Positions 32,805 to 41,444 of a stretch of DNA of 64,000 nt are shown piece after piece. The notes under the pieces were generated by a model. It ran no database searches, had not been told where the DNA came from, and saw only the letters and a program-made list of their open reading frames with translations. The stretch comes from JACMJL01 sp963791805 (GTDB lineage: Bacteria; Bacillota; Clostridia; Clostridiales; Clostridiaceae): NCBI GenBank assembly GCA_963791805.1, contig CAWBTU010000006.1, positions 1,922,001 to 1,986,000 of the forward strand, in the 5' to 3' direction. Both the position numbers and the translations under genes were made by a program. How positions within the stretch are numbered: position 1 is the first letter of the stretch; each line of letters begins with the position of its first letter.

Positions 32805-33700
32805 TTCGCTTCTCCTCTCTTTCCGAGTAGTCTTATAATTAAAATAAATGTAAAGGATATTATTAATAGTAATAAGGCCATGGACCATAGTGCGTCATTT
32901 GTTGCTGTACCAGATACACTATCTCCCATATTCATTGTTAAATAACTTGTAAGGGTTGATGTTGTCCCAAATATACCTTTAGGGAAACATATAGAATTAC
33001 CAATTACCATTTGAACTGCTAAGGATTCTCCAAACGCCCTAGATAATCCTAGAACTATACCAGTTGATATTCCTGTTTTGGCTGCTGGTATTATTACTTT
33101 TACTATTGTCTGCCATCTAGTTGCACCTAGCCCATAAGATACTTCAATATACTCTTTAGGTACTGTTTTAATTGCATCTGAAGCAATACTAGTAATGGTT
33201 GGTAGAATCATAACAGATAAAACTATAATACCTGCAAAAGCACTTAGGCCATAACCACCAAATAAGTGCTTTACAAAAGGAACTAAAAGACTTATTCCAA
33301 TCCATCCGTATACAACAGATGGAATACCAACAAAAAGTTCCATTGAAGGCTGTAATACTTTTTCTCCAAGTTTTGGGGAAATCATATTCATAAAGATAGC
33401 TAAAGCAATAGCTAAAGGTGTACTTATTATTACTGCACCAAGTGCTATAATTGCTGATCCTGCTATGAATATTAAGGCACCAAATTGAGAGTTAGCTCCA
33501 GTATCCGTAACTTTCCATTTTGAAGAAAATATAAAATTTGAAAGGGAATAACCATCTTTAGTAAAGGTACTTAAGCCCTTTGAAGTTATGAAGAATATTA
33601 TAGAAAGTGTTAAGACAATAATCACTAAACCACAAAAGGTTGCATAGGCTTTTCCCAAATATTCATTTTTTATTCTGCTAAATAAACTTCTTCTATTCAT
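32801..33700 (-). CDS. pstC: Phosphate ABC transporter permease PstC
   Basis: A 299-residue permease with about six membrane spans, the partner of PstA. EAA loop VSYGLGATRWQTIVKVIIP near residue 185. The chosen ATG at 33700 follows GGTGG and gives the usual N-terminus (MNRRSLFSRIKNEYLGKA); the frame start at 33757 overlaps the space after pstS. Second gene of the pst operon. Confidence 0.94.
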   Translation of the reverse strand: MNRRSLFSRIKNEYLGKAYATFCGLVIIVLTLSIIFFITSKGLSTFTKDGYSLSNFIFSSKWKVTDTGANSQFGALIFIAGSAIIALGAVIISTPLAIALAIFMNMISPKLGEKVLQPSMELFVGIPSVVYGWIGISLLVPFVKHLFGGYGLSAFAGIIVLSVMILPTITSIASDAIKTVPKEYIEVSYGLGATRWQTIVKVIIPAAKTGISTGIVLGLSRAFGESLAVQMVIGNSICFPKGIFGTTSTLTSYLTMNMGDSVSGTATNDALWSMALLLLIISFTFILIIRLLGKRGEAK

Positions 33701-33777
33701 TCCACCACTACCTCTATCATTATTTACAGCATAAGAGGCCAATTGCTTAAAGTGCAATCAGCCTATTACAAATTATT

Positions 33778-34680
33778 CTATCTATTGACCTTCATATCAG
33801 CTATTGGCATATACCCCATTTTTGTAATTGTAGCTTTGAAGTCTGTTCCTGTCATGTAATCAATAAATCCTTTTGTAACATCTGTTGCCGCACCTTTTGT
33901 ATACATATGTTCATAAGACCATATATCGTATTTACCACTTTCAATATTTGCAGGTGTCATCTCAACATCATTGAATTTAAGAACTTTTATTCCATCTAAG
34001 TTAGCAGGAGTATTAAGGAAAGAAGATGCTAAATATGATATTGATCCTTCTGTTGTCTTTAAGGTTTTTGAAACTGCTCCATTTGTATCTTCTGTTAAAG
34101 CTGTTCCTTGAGCCTCCTCTTGACCACCTAAAGCATATTTCTTAAAGGTAGCTCTTGTTCCTGAAGATGTAGGTCTATTTAAAACAGCTATTTTCAAATC
34201 AGATCCGCCAACCTCTTTCCAGTTTTTAATTTTTCCTGTAAATATGCCAACTAGTTGGTCTTTAGTTAAGTTAGTCACTGTTACTTTATCATTTACAACT
34301 GCTGCAAACCCTACTACGCAAACTTTATGGTCTACTAAAGTTTGTGCTTGATCAGCAGGTAATTTTTCTTCTGCAAAAACATCTGAATTACCTATTTGAA
34401 CATTTCCAGCTGCAACATCTTTAAGTCCTGTTCCACTACCGCCTGGTTGAACTGAAACTGAAGTCTTAGGATTCTTTGCCTGGAATGAATTTGCTGCTTC
34501 GGCTGCTAAAGGCTGAAGTGCTGTTGAACCTGATGCAGTAATACTTCCACTTAACACTACCTTCTTTGAATCATTTGAAGCTGAGTCACTACTTGAAGAA
34601 GATCCACATCCTGTAAAGGCTCCTACTGAAACAGTAATTGCCACTGCTGACACAATTAGTTTTAATTTTTTATTTTTCAT
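33778..34680 (-). CDS. pstS: Phosphate-binding lipoprotein PstS
   Basis: A 300-residue extracytoplasmic binding protein of the Pst transporter. The signal peptide ends in a lipobox (VGAFTGC, Cys near residue 26), followed by a Ser-rich linker. Phosphate-binding motifs SGSTALQPLAAE near 52 and PGGSGTGLKDVAAG near 81 are clear. It heads pstSCAB-phoU. TTAACA repeats lie directly upstream (34763-34810). Confidence 0.96.
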   Translation of the reverse strand: MKNKKLKLIVSAVAITVSVGAFTGCGSSSSSDSASNDSKKVVLSGSITASGSTALQPLAAEAANSFQAKNPKTSVSVQPGGSGTGLKDVAAGNVQIGNSDVFAEEKLPADQAQTLVDHKVCVVGFAAVVNDKVTVTNLTKDQLVGIFTGKIKNWKEVGGSDLKIAVLNRPTSSGTRATFKKYALGGQEEAQGTALTEDTNGAVSKTLKTTEGSISYLASSFLNTPANLDGIKVLKFNDVEMTPANIESGKYDIWSYEHMYTKGAATDVTKGFIDYMTGTDFKATITKMGYMPIADMKVNR

Positions 34681-34762
34681 TAATATAATCCCCCATTCGT
34701 TTTCTTGTTCACTTATTAATTTATCTTACATACTGATTATATTAATTTTAAGTTAAGCTAAT

Positions 34763-34810
34763 ATTATAGTGATGTTAATTAAACTTAACAGGTGTTAATT
34801 AAACTTAACA
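34763..34810 (-). promoter_or_regulatory. pstS promoter with candidate PhoP boxes
   Basis: The 17-base block TGTTAATTAAACTTAAC occurs twice in tandem (34773 and 34793, period 20). On the minus strand this gives paired TTAACA boxes, and TATAAT (34763-34768) lies 5 bp downstream of the last, so bound PhoP would occupy the -35 position. Highly typical of a Pho-regulated promoter. Confidence 0.75.
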
Positions 34811-34814
34811 TAAG

Positions 34815-34846
34815 AAAAAAGTGCAGGTCACCCTACACTTTTGCTG
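34815..34846 (-). terminator. Terminator at the 3' end of phoR
   Basis: Minus strand AAAGTGTAGG-GTGA-CCTGCACTTT followed by TTTCTT. The left arm contains the phoR stop codon. Confidence 0.75.
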
Positions 34847-36536
34847 GAATTGTTATAATAAATTTACTTCCTTCACCATATACACTTTCAACTTCAATTT
34901 TACCACCAAAACTTAACACAATATGCTTAACAATTGCTAGACCTAAGCCTGTTCCACCTTTAGCTCTTGATCTGGCCTCATCAACCCTATAAAATCTTTC
35001 AAACAATCTTGGAATATGCTTTTGTGGTATTCCTGCGCCCGTATCTTCAACCCAAACAACGCAATTATTATCTTTAATAATATTTCCAATAAATACGCTA
35101 TCACCTTTTTCTGAATACTTAATTGCATTATCCACTAAGTTAATCATCATCTGTTTAAATTTATCAGTGTCACCAAGTATAGTTACATTTTCATTGTTTG
35201 TGATTGTTAAAGTTATATTTTTTGCTTCTGCAGTATTCTTCATTAGATAATATATGTCATTTATTATAGCTTTAACATCTAATATTTCAGACTTTTCTTC
35301 TTTATGTTGTTCTATATCTGATAGTGTTAAAATATCATTTATAAGTCTAGTTAATCTATCAGCTTCATCATTAATTATATTTAGAAACTTCTCTCTAATA
35401 TTTTGATCATCAACATCCTTTAAAGTCTCAGCAAATCCTTTTATTGAAGTCAGAGGAGTTTTTAATTCATGTGTAACATTGGCCACAAATTGAGATCTCA
35501 TCTTTTCAAGTTTTCTAATATCTGTTACATCTTGAATTACAGCAACTGTTCCCATTAATTCTCCACCGTTAATAATATCTGCAGTTCTAATTCTTAAAAT
35601 TTTTTCTCTAAAGGTAATCATTGCAATATCATTATTATCATAATTTTTATGAGAAAAAACATCTTCTAGTTCATGATTTCTTATTACATCTAGTAAGTTT
35701 TCACCAATAACATTTGTGTTAATATCAAATATATTCTCTGCATAAGGATTAGTCATTATAATTTTTCTATTTTTATCAACAGCTATTATTCCACTATCCA
35801 TACTTATCAGTATTGCTTCTAATCTGTTTTGCTGTTCAAGAGAATTATTTATTGTTAATTGAAGTCTATCAGCCATTTCATTAAAGGTTTTACCAAGTTG
35901 GCTTATTTCGTCATTAGAATTAATATTTACCCTCTTATCCAAGTCCCCCCTAGAAACTTCCGAAGTTACGTGTTCTAGTGCCTTTATTGGCTTTAACATA
36001 AAATCAATCAAGTAAAAAGCTACTAAAATTGACAACAGAAATACTAAAAACAAAATGCCAATATAGTATTTAAAATATCTTTCCTCAAAGGCACTAACGT
36101 CTTTCATTGGCATTGAACTTCTAATAACTTGGCCATTATTAAAGGTAGTAGCAAAATAAAGCATATTCATTTTAACTGATTTACTATACCTAACACTACT
36201 CCCTATACCATTTTTTCTAGCATCTACTATCTCTTTCCTTAAATTATGATTATCCATTTTTTCTGGATTTGCCTCTGAATCTCCTATTACAGTTCCATCT
36301 TTGTCAATATAGGTGACCCTAATATTGGTATCTTTAAAATTTTCATCAAAGTACAGCTTTAAATTCACCACATTATTAGACTTAATCATATTTATTACCA
36401 TTTGATTGTTATCCTCAAGGGTATTTTTTGTCATCTGCTCATGTTCGTAATTTACAATAAAAATATAGAGGATAGTTACTAAAGTTAAGCTTAAGAATAC
36501 TGTGCTTAGGATTGAAATCATTAATTTTTTTCTCAT
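34833..36536 (-). CDS. phoR: Phosphate regulon sensor histidine kinase PhoR
   Basis: A 567-residue membrane sensor kinase. A first membrane span (residues 9-30), an extracytoplasmic domain of about 130 residues, a second span near 165-185 (ILFLVFLLSILVAFYLIDFM), HAMP, PAS (ILISMDSGIIAVD), HisKA with phospho-His in NVTHELKTPLTSIKG, and HATPase with GGTGLGLAIVKHI. This Bacillus-type architecture and the adjacent phoP identify it. The ATG at 36536 overlaps the end of phoP; GGGGGA precedes it. It acts with PhoP when phosphate is low, with PhoU and Pst as negative input. Confidence 0.93.
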   Translation of the reverse strand: MRKKLMISILSTVFLSLTLVTILYIFIVNYEHEQMTKNTLEDNNQMVINMIKSNNVVNLKLYFDENFKDTNIRVTYIDKDGTVIGDSEANPEKMDNHNLRKEIVDARKNGIGSSVRYSKSVKMNMLYFATTFNNGQVIRSSMPMKDVSAFEERYFKYYIGILFLVFLLSILVAFYLIDFMLKPIKALEHVTSEVSRGDLDKRVNINSNDEISQLGKTFNEMADRLQLTINNSLEQQNRLEAILISMDSGIIAVDKNRKIIMTNPYAENIFDINTNVIGENLLDVIRNHELEDVFSHKNYDNNDIAMITFREKILRIRTADIINGGELMGTVAVIQDVTDIRKLEKMRSQFVANVTHELKTPLTSIKGFAETLKDVDDQNIREKFLNIINDEADRLTRLINDILTLSDIEQHKEEKSEILDVKAIINDIYYLMKNTAEAKNITLTITNNENVTILGDTDKFKQMMINLVDNAIKYSEKGDSVFIGNIIKDNNCVVWVEDTGAGIPQKHIPRLFERFYRVDEARSRAKGGTGLGLAIVKHIVLSFGGKIEVESVYGEGSKFIITIPAKV

Positions 36537-36537
36537 T

Positions 36538-37233
36538 TTATTCCCCCAAGTTAAATCTGTATCCAATTCCTCTTATTGTTTCAATAAATCTTGGATTTTT
36601 ATCATCTTCTTCTATCTTTTGCCTTAGATGACGAATATGCACATCTACTGTCCTTGTTTCTCCAACATATTCATATCCCCAGATCTTATCTAGTAGGAAA
36701 TCTCTAGTCATAACCCTACCTTTGTTTCTAATTAATATTTCTAATAACTCAAATTCTTTTAGCGTTAAATCGATTTTTCCTTCTTCATTCAAAACTTCAT
36801 GCTTAGAAAAATCAATAATTATGTTACCAAAGCTAAAGGATTTATCTACCTCTTGAATTTTAGTTCTTCTAAGTATTGCCTTTACTCTAGCAACTAGCTC
36901 TCTAACTGAAAATGGCTTTGTTAAATAATCATCTGCTCCAAGCTCTAAACCAAGAATTTTATCAAATTCTTCACCCTTTGCAGTTAGCATTATAATAGGC
37001 ATATTTGAAATGGAATTATCCTTACGAATTTCTTTACATACATCGTATCCATCCATCTTAGGTAGCATTAAATCTAAAAGAACTAACTGTGGCACTTCTT
37101 GTCTAGCAATTTTCAGTGCATCAATACCATTGTCTGCACATAAAACCTTATAACCATTAGTTTCTAAATTAAATTTTAATAATTCTAAAATATGCTCCTC
37201 ATCATCTACTACTAGTATTTTCTCATCACTCAT
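36538..37233 (-). CDS. phoP: Response regulator PhoP
   Basis: A 231-residue OmpR/PhoB-type regulator. Receiver acidic residues VVDDEEHI near 6-13, phospho-acceptor in LVLLDLMLPKMDG near 53, KPFSVREL near 102, then a winged helix DNA-binding domain (RTVDVHIRHLRQKIE). It overlaps the phoR start, as an operon with pgeF ahead of it (12 bp). Likely binds the TTAACA repeats before pstS, DUF47-pit and pgeF. Confidence 0.93.
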   Translation of the reverse strand: MSDEKILVVDDEEHILELLKFNLETNGYKVLCADNGIDALKIARQEVPQLVLLDLMLPKMDGYDVCKEIRKDNSISNMPIIMLTAKGEEFDKILGLELGADDYLTKPFSVRELVARVKAILRRTKIQEVDKSFSFGNIIIDFSKHEVLNEEGKIDLTLKEFELLEILIRNKGRVMTRDFLLDKIWGYEYVGETRTVDVHIRHLRQKIEEDDKNPRFIETIRGIGYRFNLGE

Positions 37234-37245
37234 AATCTTCCCCCT

Positions 37246-37959
37246 CTAATCCTTTAAATATATAAACGAAAACATTCTTCCATAATTGTTCTCACCTTTT
37301 CTATAAGAATGCAACTTATATTCCTCTGAACAAAATGTACACAATACCATATCATTGATATTTCCACTAAGTATTTCTGAATCTAATAACTGCTTGGTAA
37401 TGCATGCTGCAAGGCTTATATTTCTACCATTAATATAATCAATATTTCTGAATGCCTCATTCTTCTCGAACTCTTCAATTACTTCAGTTCCAACTTCATA
37501 ACAACACTGCCGATTATGTGGCCCAATATATGCAATTATATTTTCAGCTCTAGAACCATATTCTGAAATCATTTTTGTGGTAGTTTTTCCTACAATGTTT
37601 TTCACAGTCCCTCTCCATCCACTATGAACCGCTGCTATAATTTTATTTTCCTTATCAAACAACAAAACAGGCACACAATCTGCAGTAAATACCCCAACCG
37701 CAGTATTTACCGAATCCGTTATAAGCGCATCTCCATCTTTATTATTTTCCTCAAAAGCCCTAACAATATCACTATGAATCTGATTACAGTATCCAACTTC
37801 CTTTAAATCAAACCAGTTTTTAAGCTTTTCCAAATTTTCTAGGCCTTCTGGAATCGACTTATTAAAATTTAACCCGTTTTCTGCAGTAGAAAACACAAAT
37901 TTAACATCTTCATTTTCATAACTTATAAATTTATTTCCTTCAAAGGTTAATTCTTTCAT
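37246..37959 (-). CDS. pgeF: Peptidoglycan editing factor PgeF (laccase-domain, YlmD/YfiH family)
   Basis: A 237-residue DUF152/laccase-domain protein. The metal-site residues lie in NQIHSDIV, TADCVPVLLFD near 93, AVHSGWRGTVKNI near 110 and IGPHNRQCCYEVG near 147. Family members were described as polyphenol oxidases and purine nucleosidases, and E. coli PgeF as an L-Ser/L-Ala editing hydrolase of peptidoglycan precursors. It heads the operon with phoP-phoR. ATG follows AAGAGGTG. Its place with phoPR is a little unusual. Confidence 0.88.
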   Translation of the reverse strand: MKELTFEGNKFISYENEDVKFVFSTAENGLNFNKSIPEGLENLEKLKNWFDLKEVGYCNQIHSDIVRAFEENNKDGDALITDSVNTAVGVFTADCVPVLLFDKENKIIAAVHSGWRGTVKNIVGKTTTKMISEYGSRAENIIAYIGPHNRQCCYEVGTEVIEEFEKNEAFRNIDYINGRNISLAACITKQLLDSEILSGNINDMVLCTFCSEEYKLHSYRKGENNYGRMFSFIYLKD

Positions 37960-38027
37960 ACAACACCTCTTATATATTCTAACATGAAAATTTTTGTATA
38001 CGTGAATATTAATAATAATTTACTCAG

Positions 38028-38044
38028 TTAACTTAAATTTAACA
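38028..38044 (-). promoter_or_regulatory. Candidate PhoP box upstream of pgeF-phoP-phoR
   Basis: TTAACT and TTAACA start 11 bp apart (38028 and 38039) on the plus strand, about 70 bp upstream of the pgeF start. This would give autoregulation of phoPR. Weaker than the other two sites. Confidence 0.4.
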
Positions 38045-38168
38045 CAATATTATGATTAAAATCTAGAATTTACTTTATCTTCATTATTATATAATATTTT
38101 TTTAGTTTGCGCCTCTATATGTGATTAATTACAAGATAGACTACTTGTTAATTTTTGTATTGGATGTT

Positions 38169-38545
38169 GCAGGACACCCTTCTCTTTTTAGAATAGCCTC
38201 TGGAGTTGAAGGATGTCCCGGGTTATCTTGTGCAAGTTTATTGTTTGTTACTTTGGGTTGAAGAACGTACTTAATTATATTGGAATATCAAGCTATTCTA
38301 ATTGTTCATCTTTATCTTGGTTGTTGCAGGACACCCTTCCCTTTTTAGATTGGCTCTGGAGTTGAATGACATCCCGGGTTATCTTGTGCAAGTTTATTGT
38401 TTGTTACTTTTGGTTGAAGAACGTACTTAAATATATTGGAATATCAAGTTATTCTAATTGTTCATCTTTATCTTGAATGGAGCAGGACACTCTTCTCTCT
38501 TAAGATGGACCCTGGAGTTGAAGGGTGTCCCGGGTTTTCTTGAGC
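38169..38545 (+). repeat. Tandem repeat, 3 cores of about 65 bp at a 157-bp period
   Basis: The core GCAGGACACCCTTCTC...CTGGAGTTGAAGG...GTCCCGGGTT starts at 38169, 38326 and 38482. The 90-bp spacer (CTTGTGCAAGTTTATTG to TTCATCTTTATCTTG) is present in two copies. In cores 1 and 3 GGACAcyCTTC pairs with GAAGGrTGTCC; in core 3 the change keeps pairing through G-T. No coding frame. Confidence 0.8.
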
Positions 38546-38554
38546 AAGACTCTT

Positions 38555-38808
38555 GTTAATATAAGAGTTATTTGGGCTACGTAACAATATGATATTTCGT
38601 GCGTAGAGATTGTCTGAGCGAGCATTAGAAAGACTTAGCTGGATAATTTTTAAATTGCGTTAAGCCTACGAAATGTTTGAGCGTTAGCGAGTTTTGAGTG
38701 GGTAGCAATTTGAAAATTAGCCAGCTTAGTCTTTCTATGCGCAGCGAACAACCTCTTAGCAGGAAATATCATGTTGTTACGTTTCATTCATCTTCTTATA
38801 TTAATAAT
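38555..38808. repeat. Large imperfect palindrome (254 bp)
   Basis: Arms read TTAATATAAGA .. CGTAACAATATGATATTTC .. GAAAGACTTAGCTGG .. AATTGC inward from the left and their complements from the right, with roughly 75-85 percent match through the inner 200 bp (38580-38781). The apex carries GAGCGTTAGCGAGTTTTG. No transposase frame. Could be a dispersed palindromic element of clostridia. Confidence 0.7.
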
Positions 38809-38815
38809 AAAATCC

Positions 38816-38877
38816 CCTAAAACCCATGAAATATTTCAACACATCAAGTTTTGAGTGGATATCAATTTCAAAAACTA
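38816..38877. repeat. Degenerate copy of the palindrome apex
   Basis: ATGAAATATTTCAACACATC and AAGTTTTGAGTGGATATCAA align with CGAAATGTTTGAGCGTTAGC and GTTTTGAGTGGGTAGCAATT of the large palindrome in the same order. Confidence 0.5.
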
Positions 38878-38886
38878 TTCAAAAAA

Positions 38887-38910
38887 ATAATGCCCTTCCA
38901 GGCATCATTA
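38887..38910 (-). terminator. Terminator of nrdR
   Basis: Minus strand TAATGATGCC-TGGAAG-GGCATTAT followed by TTTTTTT, just past the nrdR stop. Confidence 0.85.
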
Positions 38911-38913
38911 ATC

Positions 38914-39378
38914 TTATTTATCTGACATTAAATTTTTAATCTCTTCCATAAAGGTATTTATATCTTTAAACTGTCTATAAACTGATGCAAACCTTACATA
39001 GGATACTTCATCAACTAATTTTAACTTGTCCATTATAAGTTCACCAATATATTCTGATCTAATTTCAGTTAACATCTGATTGCTTAATTGCTTTTCAATG
39101 TCTTCTGCGATTTCTTCTATTTGCTTTCTAGAAATAGGCCTCTTTTGACAAGCTTTAATTAGGCCATTTATTATTTTTGAATTATCGAAATACTCCCTAC
39201 TAGAATCTTTCTTAACAACTAGTATTGGAATATCTTCAATTTTTTCATAAGTAGTGTATCTTTTAACGCATTTAGCGCACTCTCTTCTTCTTCTAATTGC
39301 CATATTATCTTCGGTGGATCTAGAATCTATAACCTTACTTTCCTCATAACCACAAAATGGACACTTCAAAACCTTCAC
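38914..39378 (-). CDS. nrdR: Transcriptional repressor NrdR
   Basis: A 154-residue repressor of ribonucleotide reductase genes. The N-terminal zinc ribbon has CPFC at 6-9 and CAKC at 34-37, followed by the ATP-cone domain (VVKKDSSREYFD). Length is the family norm. The start is GTG at 39378. No nrd gene is in the window. Confidence 0.96.
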   Translation of the reverse strand: MKVLKCPFCGYEESKVIDSRSTEDNMAIRRRRECAKCVKRYTTYEKIEDIPILVVKKDSSREYFDNSKIINGLIKACQKRPISRKQIEEIAEDIEKQLSNQMLTEIRSEYIGELIMDKLKLVDEVSYVRFASVYRQFKDINTFMEEIKNLMSDK

Positions 39379-39445
39379 ATCCTCTTTTTATGTATATATA
39401 TACAATTTCATTATACACTATATAGTATATATATAAAAGCAAATC

Positions 39446-39709
39446 CTAGCCTTGACTCTCTAGCAATATGTCCTCACCATTTACTAATATTACGTCTATT
39501 CCTACTTTTATTACTCTTTCCCAGGGTATTTCGATAAAATTGCTCTTATTAAACAGTGCCATTTTAAAAGATGGTATTATTATGGATACAATTTTAAATT
39601 CTTCACAATCAATTTTAAAATCTTTAATAAATCCTATTTTAGCTCCTGTATTTACATCTATTACTTCCATATTCTTTAAGTTACAAATGGAATGCATCTG
39701 TATTTCCAT
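39446..39709 (-). CDS. YlmC/YmxH family PRC-barrel protein
   Basis: An 87-residue PRC-barrel protein of the YlmC/YmxH sporulation-linked family (CNLKNMEVIDVNTGAKIGFIKD). The chosen ATG at 39709 follows a G-rich site; the long frame to 39766 runs into the sigG terminator region. Located beside sigG and sigE, as in other clostridia. Role in sporulation is inferred from family naming and context. Confidence 0.82.
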   Translation of the reverse strand: MEIQMHSICNLKNMEVIDVNTGAKIGFIKDFKIDCEEFKIVSIIIPSFKMALFNKSNFIEIPWERVIKVGIDVILVNGEDILLESQG

Positions 39710-39835
39710 ATTAACGCCCCCACACTCTAATCTATTATAAGTAATGTTTATTAATAGTAACAGCAAAATATTACTTTTAACTATAAATTTTTTTGACTTA
39801 AGTGAGGACTTAGAATTACTAGATTTATAAATTTA

Positions 39836-39858
39836 ACAAGCTGAAAAACTCAGCTTGT
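39836..39858. terminator. Terminator of sigG
   Basis: ACAAGCTGA-AAAAC-TCAGCTTGT, a 9-bp perfect stem, 15 bp after the sigG stop. Confidence 0.7.
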
Positions 39859-39872
39859 CATAATACTTAAAT

Positions 39873-40646
39873 TTAAACATATTTTCTCATATGCCTTAAC
39901 GCAGTTTTCTCTAATCTTGATACCTGTGCTTGTGAAATTCCTATTTCATCTGCTACTTCCATTTGAGTTCGCCCATCAAAAAACCTTAAATTTAGAATTA
40001 GTTTTTCACGATCATTAAGCTTTTTCATGGCTTCCTTAATGGAAATATCCTCAAGCCAGCTATCATCAAGATTTTTTGAATCACTTATTTGGTCCATAAC
40101 ATAAATTGCATCTCCACCATCATGGTATATAGGTTCAAATAGTGAAACTGGATCTTGTATTGCATCTAATGCAAATACCACTTCTTCTCTAGGAACTTTT
40201 AATTCTTTTGCTATTTGAGTTACTGTAGGCTCCTTGTTATTTTCATTTATTAATTTGTCTCTTACTTGTAGAGCTCTATAAGCAATATCTCTTAGAGACC
40301 TACTTACTCTTATAGAATTATTATCTCTTAGGTACCTTCGAATTTCACCAATAATCATTGGTACTGCATATGTTGAAAATCTAACATTTTGAGACAAATC
40401 AAAATTATCAATTGCTTTAATTAATCCTATACATCCTACCTGAAACAAGTCGTCAACATTTTCTCCCCTATTGCTAAATCTCTGAATAACACTTAAAACA
40501 AGTCTAAGATTACCTCTGATAAATTTTTCTCTTGATTCATTATTGCCGTTCTTCATCTGGAGAAGTAATGCCTTCATTTCTGCTTCCTTTAATACTGGTA
40601 GTTTTGATGTATTTACGCCACAAATTTCTACTTTGTTTATCATCAT
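39873..40646 (-). CDS. sigG: Sporulation sigma factor SigG
   Basis: A 257-residue sigma-70 family factor for late forespore transcription. Region 2 (NLRLVLSVIQRFSNRGENVDDLFQVGCIGLIKAIDNFD, residues about 45-85), region 3 and region 4 HTH (RTQMEVADEIGISQAQVSRLEK) are complete. The N-terminus INKVEICGVNTSKLPVL is specific to SigG. It lies directly downstream of sigE, the usual clostridial order spoIIGA-sigE-sigG. Confidence 0.96.
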   Translation of the reverse strand: MMINKVEICGVNTSKLPVLKEAEMKALLLQMKNGNNESREKFIRGNLRLVLSVIQRFSNRGENVDDLFQVGCIGLIKAIDNFDLSQNVRFSTYAVPMIIGEIRRYLRDNNSIRVSRSLRDIAYRALQVRDKLINENNKEPTVTQIAKELKVPREEVVFALDAIQDPVSLFEPIYHDGGDAIYVMDQISDSKNLDDSWLEDISIKEAMKKLNDREKLILNLRFFDGRTQMEVADEIGISQAQVSRLEKTALRHMRKYV

Positions 40647-40720
40647 AAGTCCATCAATCCCTTCAGAGTAATTCCATTTAAATTATCTCCTAAGAGGGGA
40701 ATTTTATACTAAAGACAAAC

Positions 40721-41428
40721 CTATAACATTTTATTAATTTCTTTTTTTAATCTTTTAATTATTCTCTTTTCAAGCCTAGATATATAAGACTGAGATATGC
40801 CAAGTATATCTGCAACTTCCTTTTGAGTTTTCTCTTGTTTTCCATTTAATCCAAATCTTAATTGCACTATTTCCTTTTCTCTTAAACTTAATTTTTTCAT
40901 AGCAATCATCAACAACTGCTTATCTACTTCATCTTCAATTAAGTTATATACAACATCGTTTTCTGTACCTAAAATATCTGAAAGTAGCAACTCATTACCA
41001 TCCCAATCAATATTAAGAGGTTCATAAAAGGATATCTCTGCTTTTACTTTGCTATTCCTCCTCAAGTACATCAGTATTTCATTTTCAATGCACCTAGACC
41101 CATATGTAGCAAGTTTTATTTTTTTACTAGGATCAAATGTATTTACTGCCTTTATTAGACCTATTGTACCTACAGAGATTAAATCTTCTACACTTATTCC
41201 TGTATTTTCAAACTTTCTGGCAATATATACTACCAATCTAAGGTTTCTTTCTATTAATGTAGACCTTACGCTTTCATCACCAAGAACAAGTCTATTTACT
41301 AAATCTTCTTCTTCGTCCTTACTCAATGGAGGTGGAAGTGCGTCATTTCCCCCAATATAATAAATACTTCCCCATAAATGTTTGAAGTTTATTAATATTC
41401 TATTTAGCATTAATTTAAGCTTAAACAT
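40721..41428 (-). CDS. sigE: Sporulation sigma factor SigE
   Basis: A 235-residue precursor of the mother-cell sigma factor. The N-terminal hydrophobic pro-sequence (MFKLKLMLNRILINFKHLW) is removed by SpoIIGA. Region 2 (NLRLVVYIARKFENTGISVEDLISVGTIGLIKAVNTFD) and region 4 (EKTQKEVADILGISQSYISRLEK) are present. ATG 41428 follows a G-rich site; the frame start at 41476 overlaps spoIIGA. Confidence 0.96.
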   Translation of the reverse strand: MFKLKLMLNRILINFKHLWGSIYYIGGNDALPPPLSKDEEEDLVNRLVLGDESVRSTLIERNLRLVVYIARKFENTGISVEDLISVGTIGLIKAVNTFDPSKKIKLATYGSRCIENEILMYLRRNSKVKAEISFYEPLNIDWDGNELLLSDILGTENDVVYNLIEDEVDKQLLMIAMKKLSLREKEIVQLRFGLNGKQEKTQKEVADILGISQSYISRLEKRIIKRLKKEINKML

Positions 41429-41444
41429 ATTATACCCCCATATA

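Larger units (their letters stand above)
37960..38913. other. 954-bp repeat-rich gene-free region
   Basis: The gap between the pgeF start and the nrdR stop holds no gene. From left to right it has a candidate PhoP site (38028-38044), the 157-bp tandem array (38169-38545), a long palindrome (38555-38808), a degenerate copy of its apex (38816-38877) and the nrdR terminator. Confidence 0.7.

Noticed and set aside
38169..38545. CRISPR array
   Set aside because: The period is 157 bp with conserved spacers, the cores are not short identical direct repeats and no cas genes are near.
38555..38808. Insertion sequence
   Set aside because: No transposase frame and the arms are inverted along the whole element rather than only at the ends.
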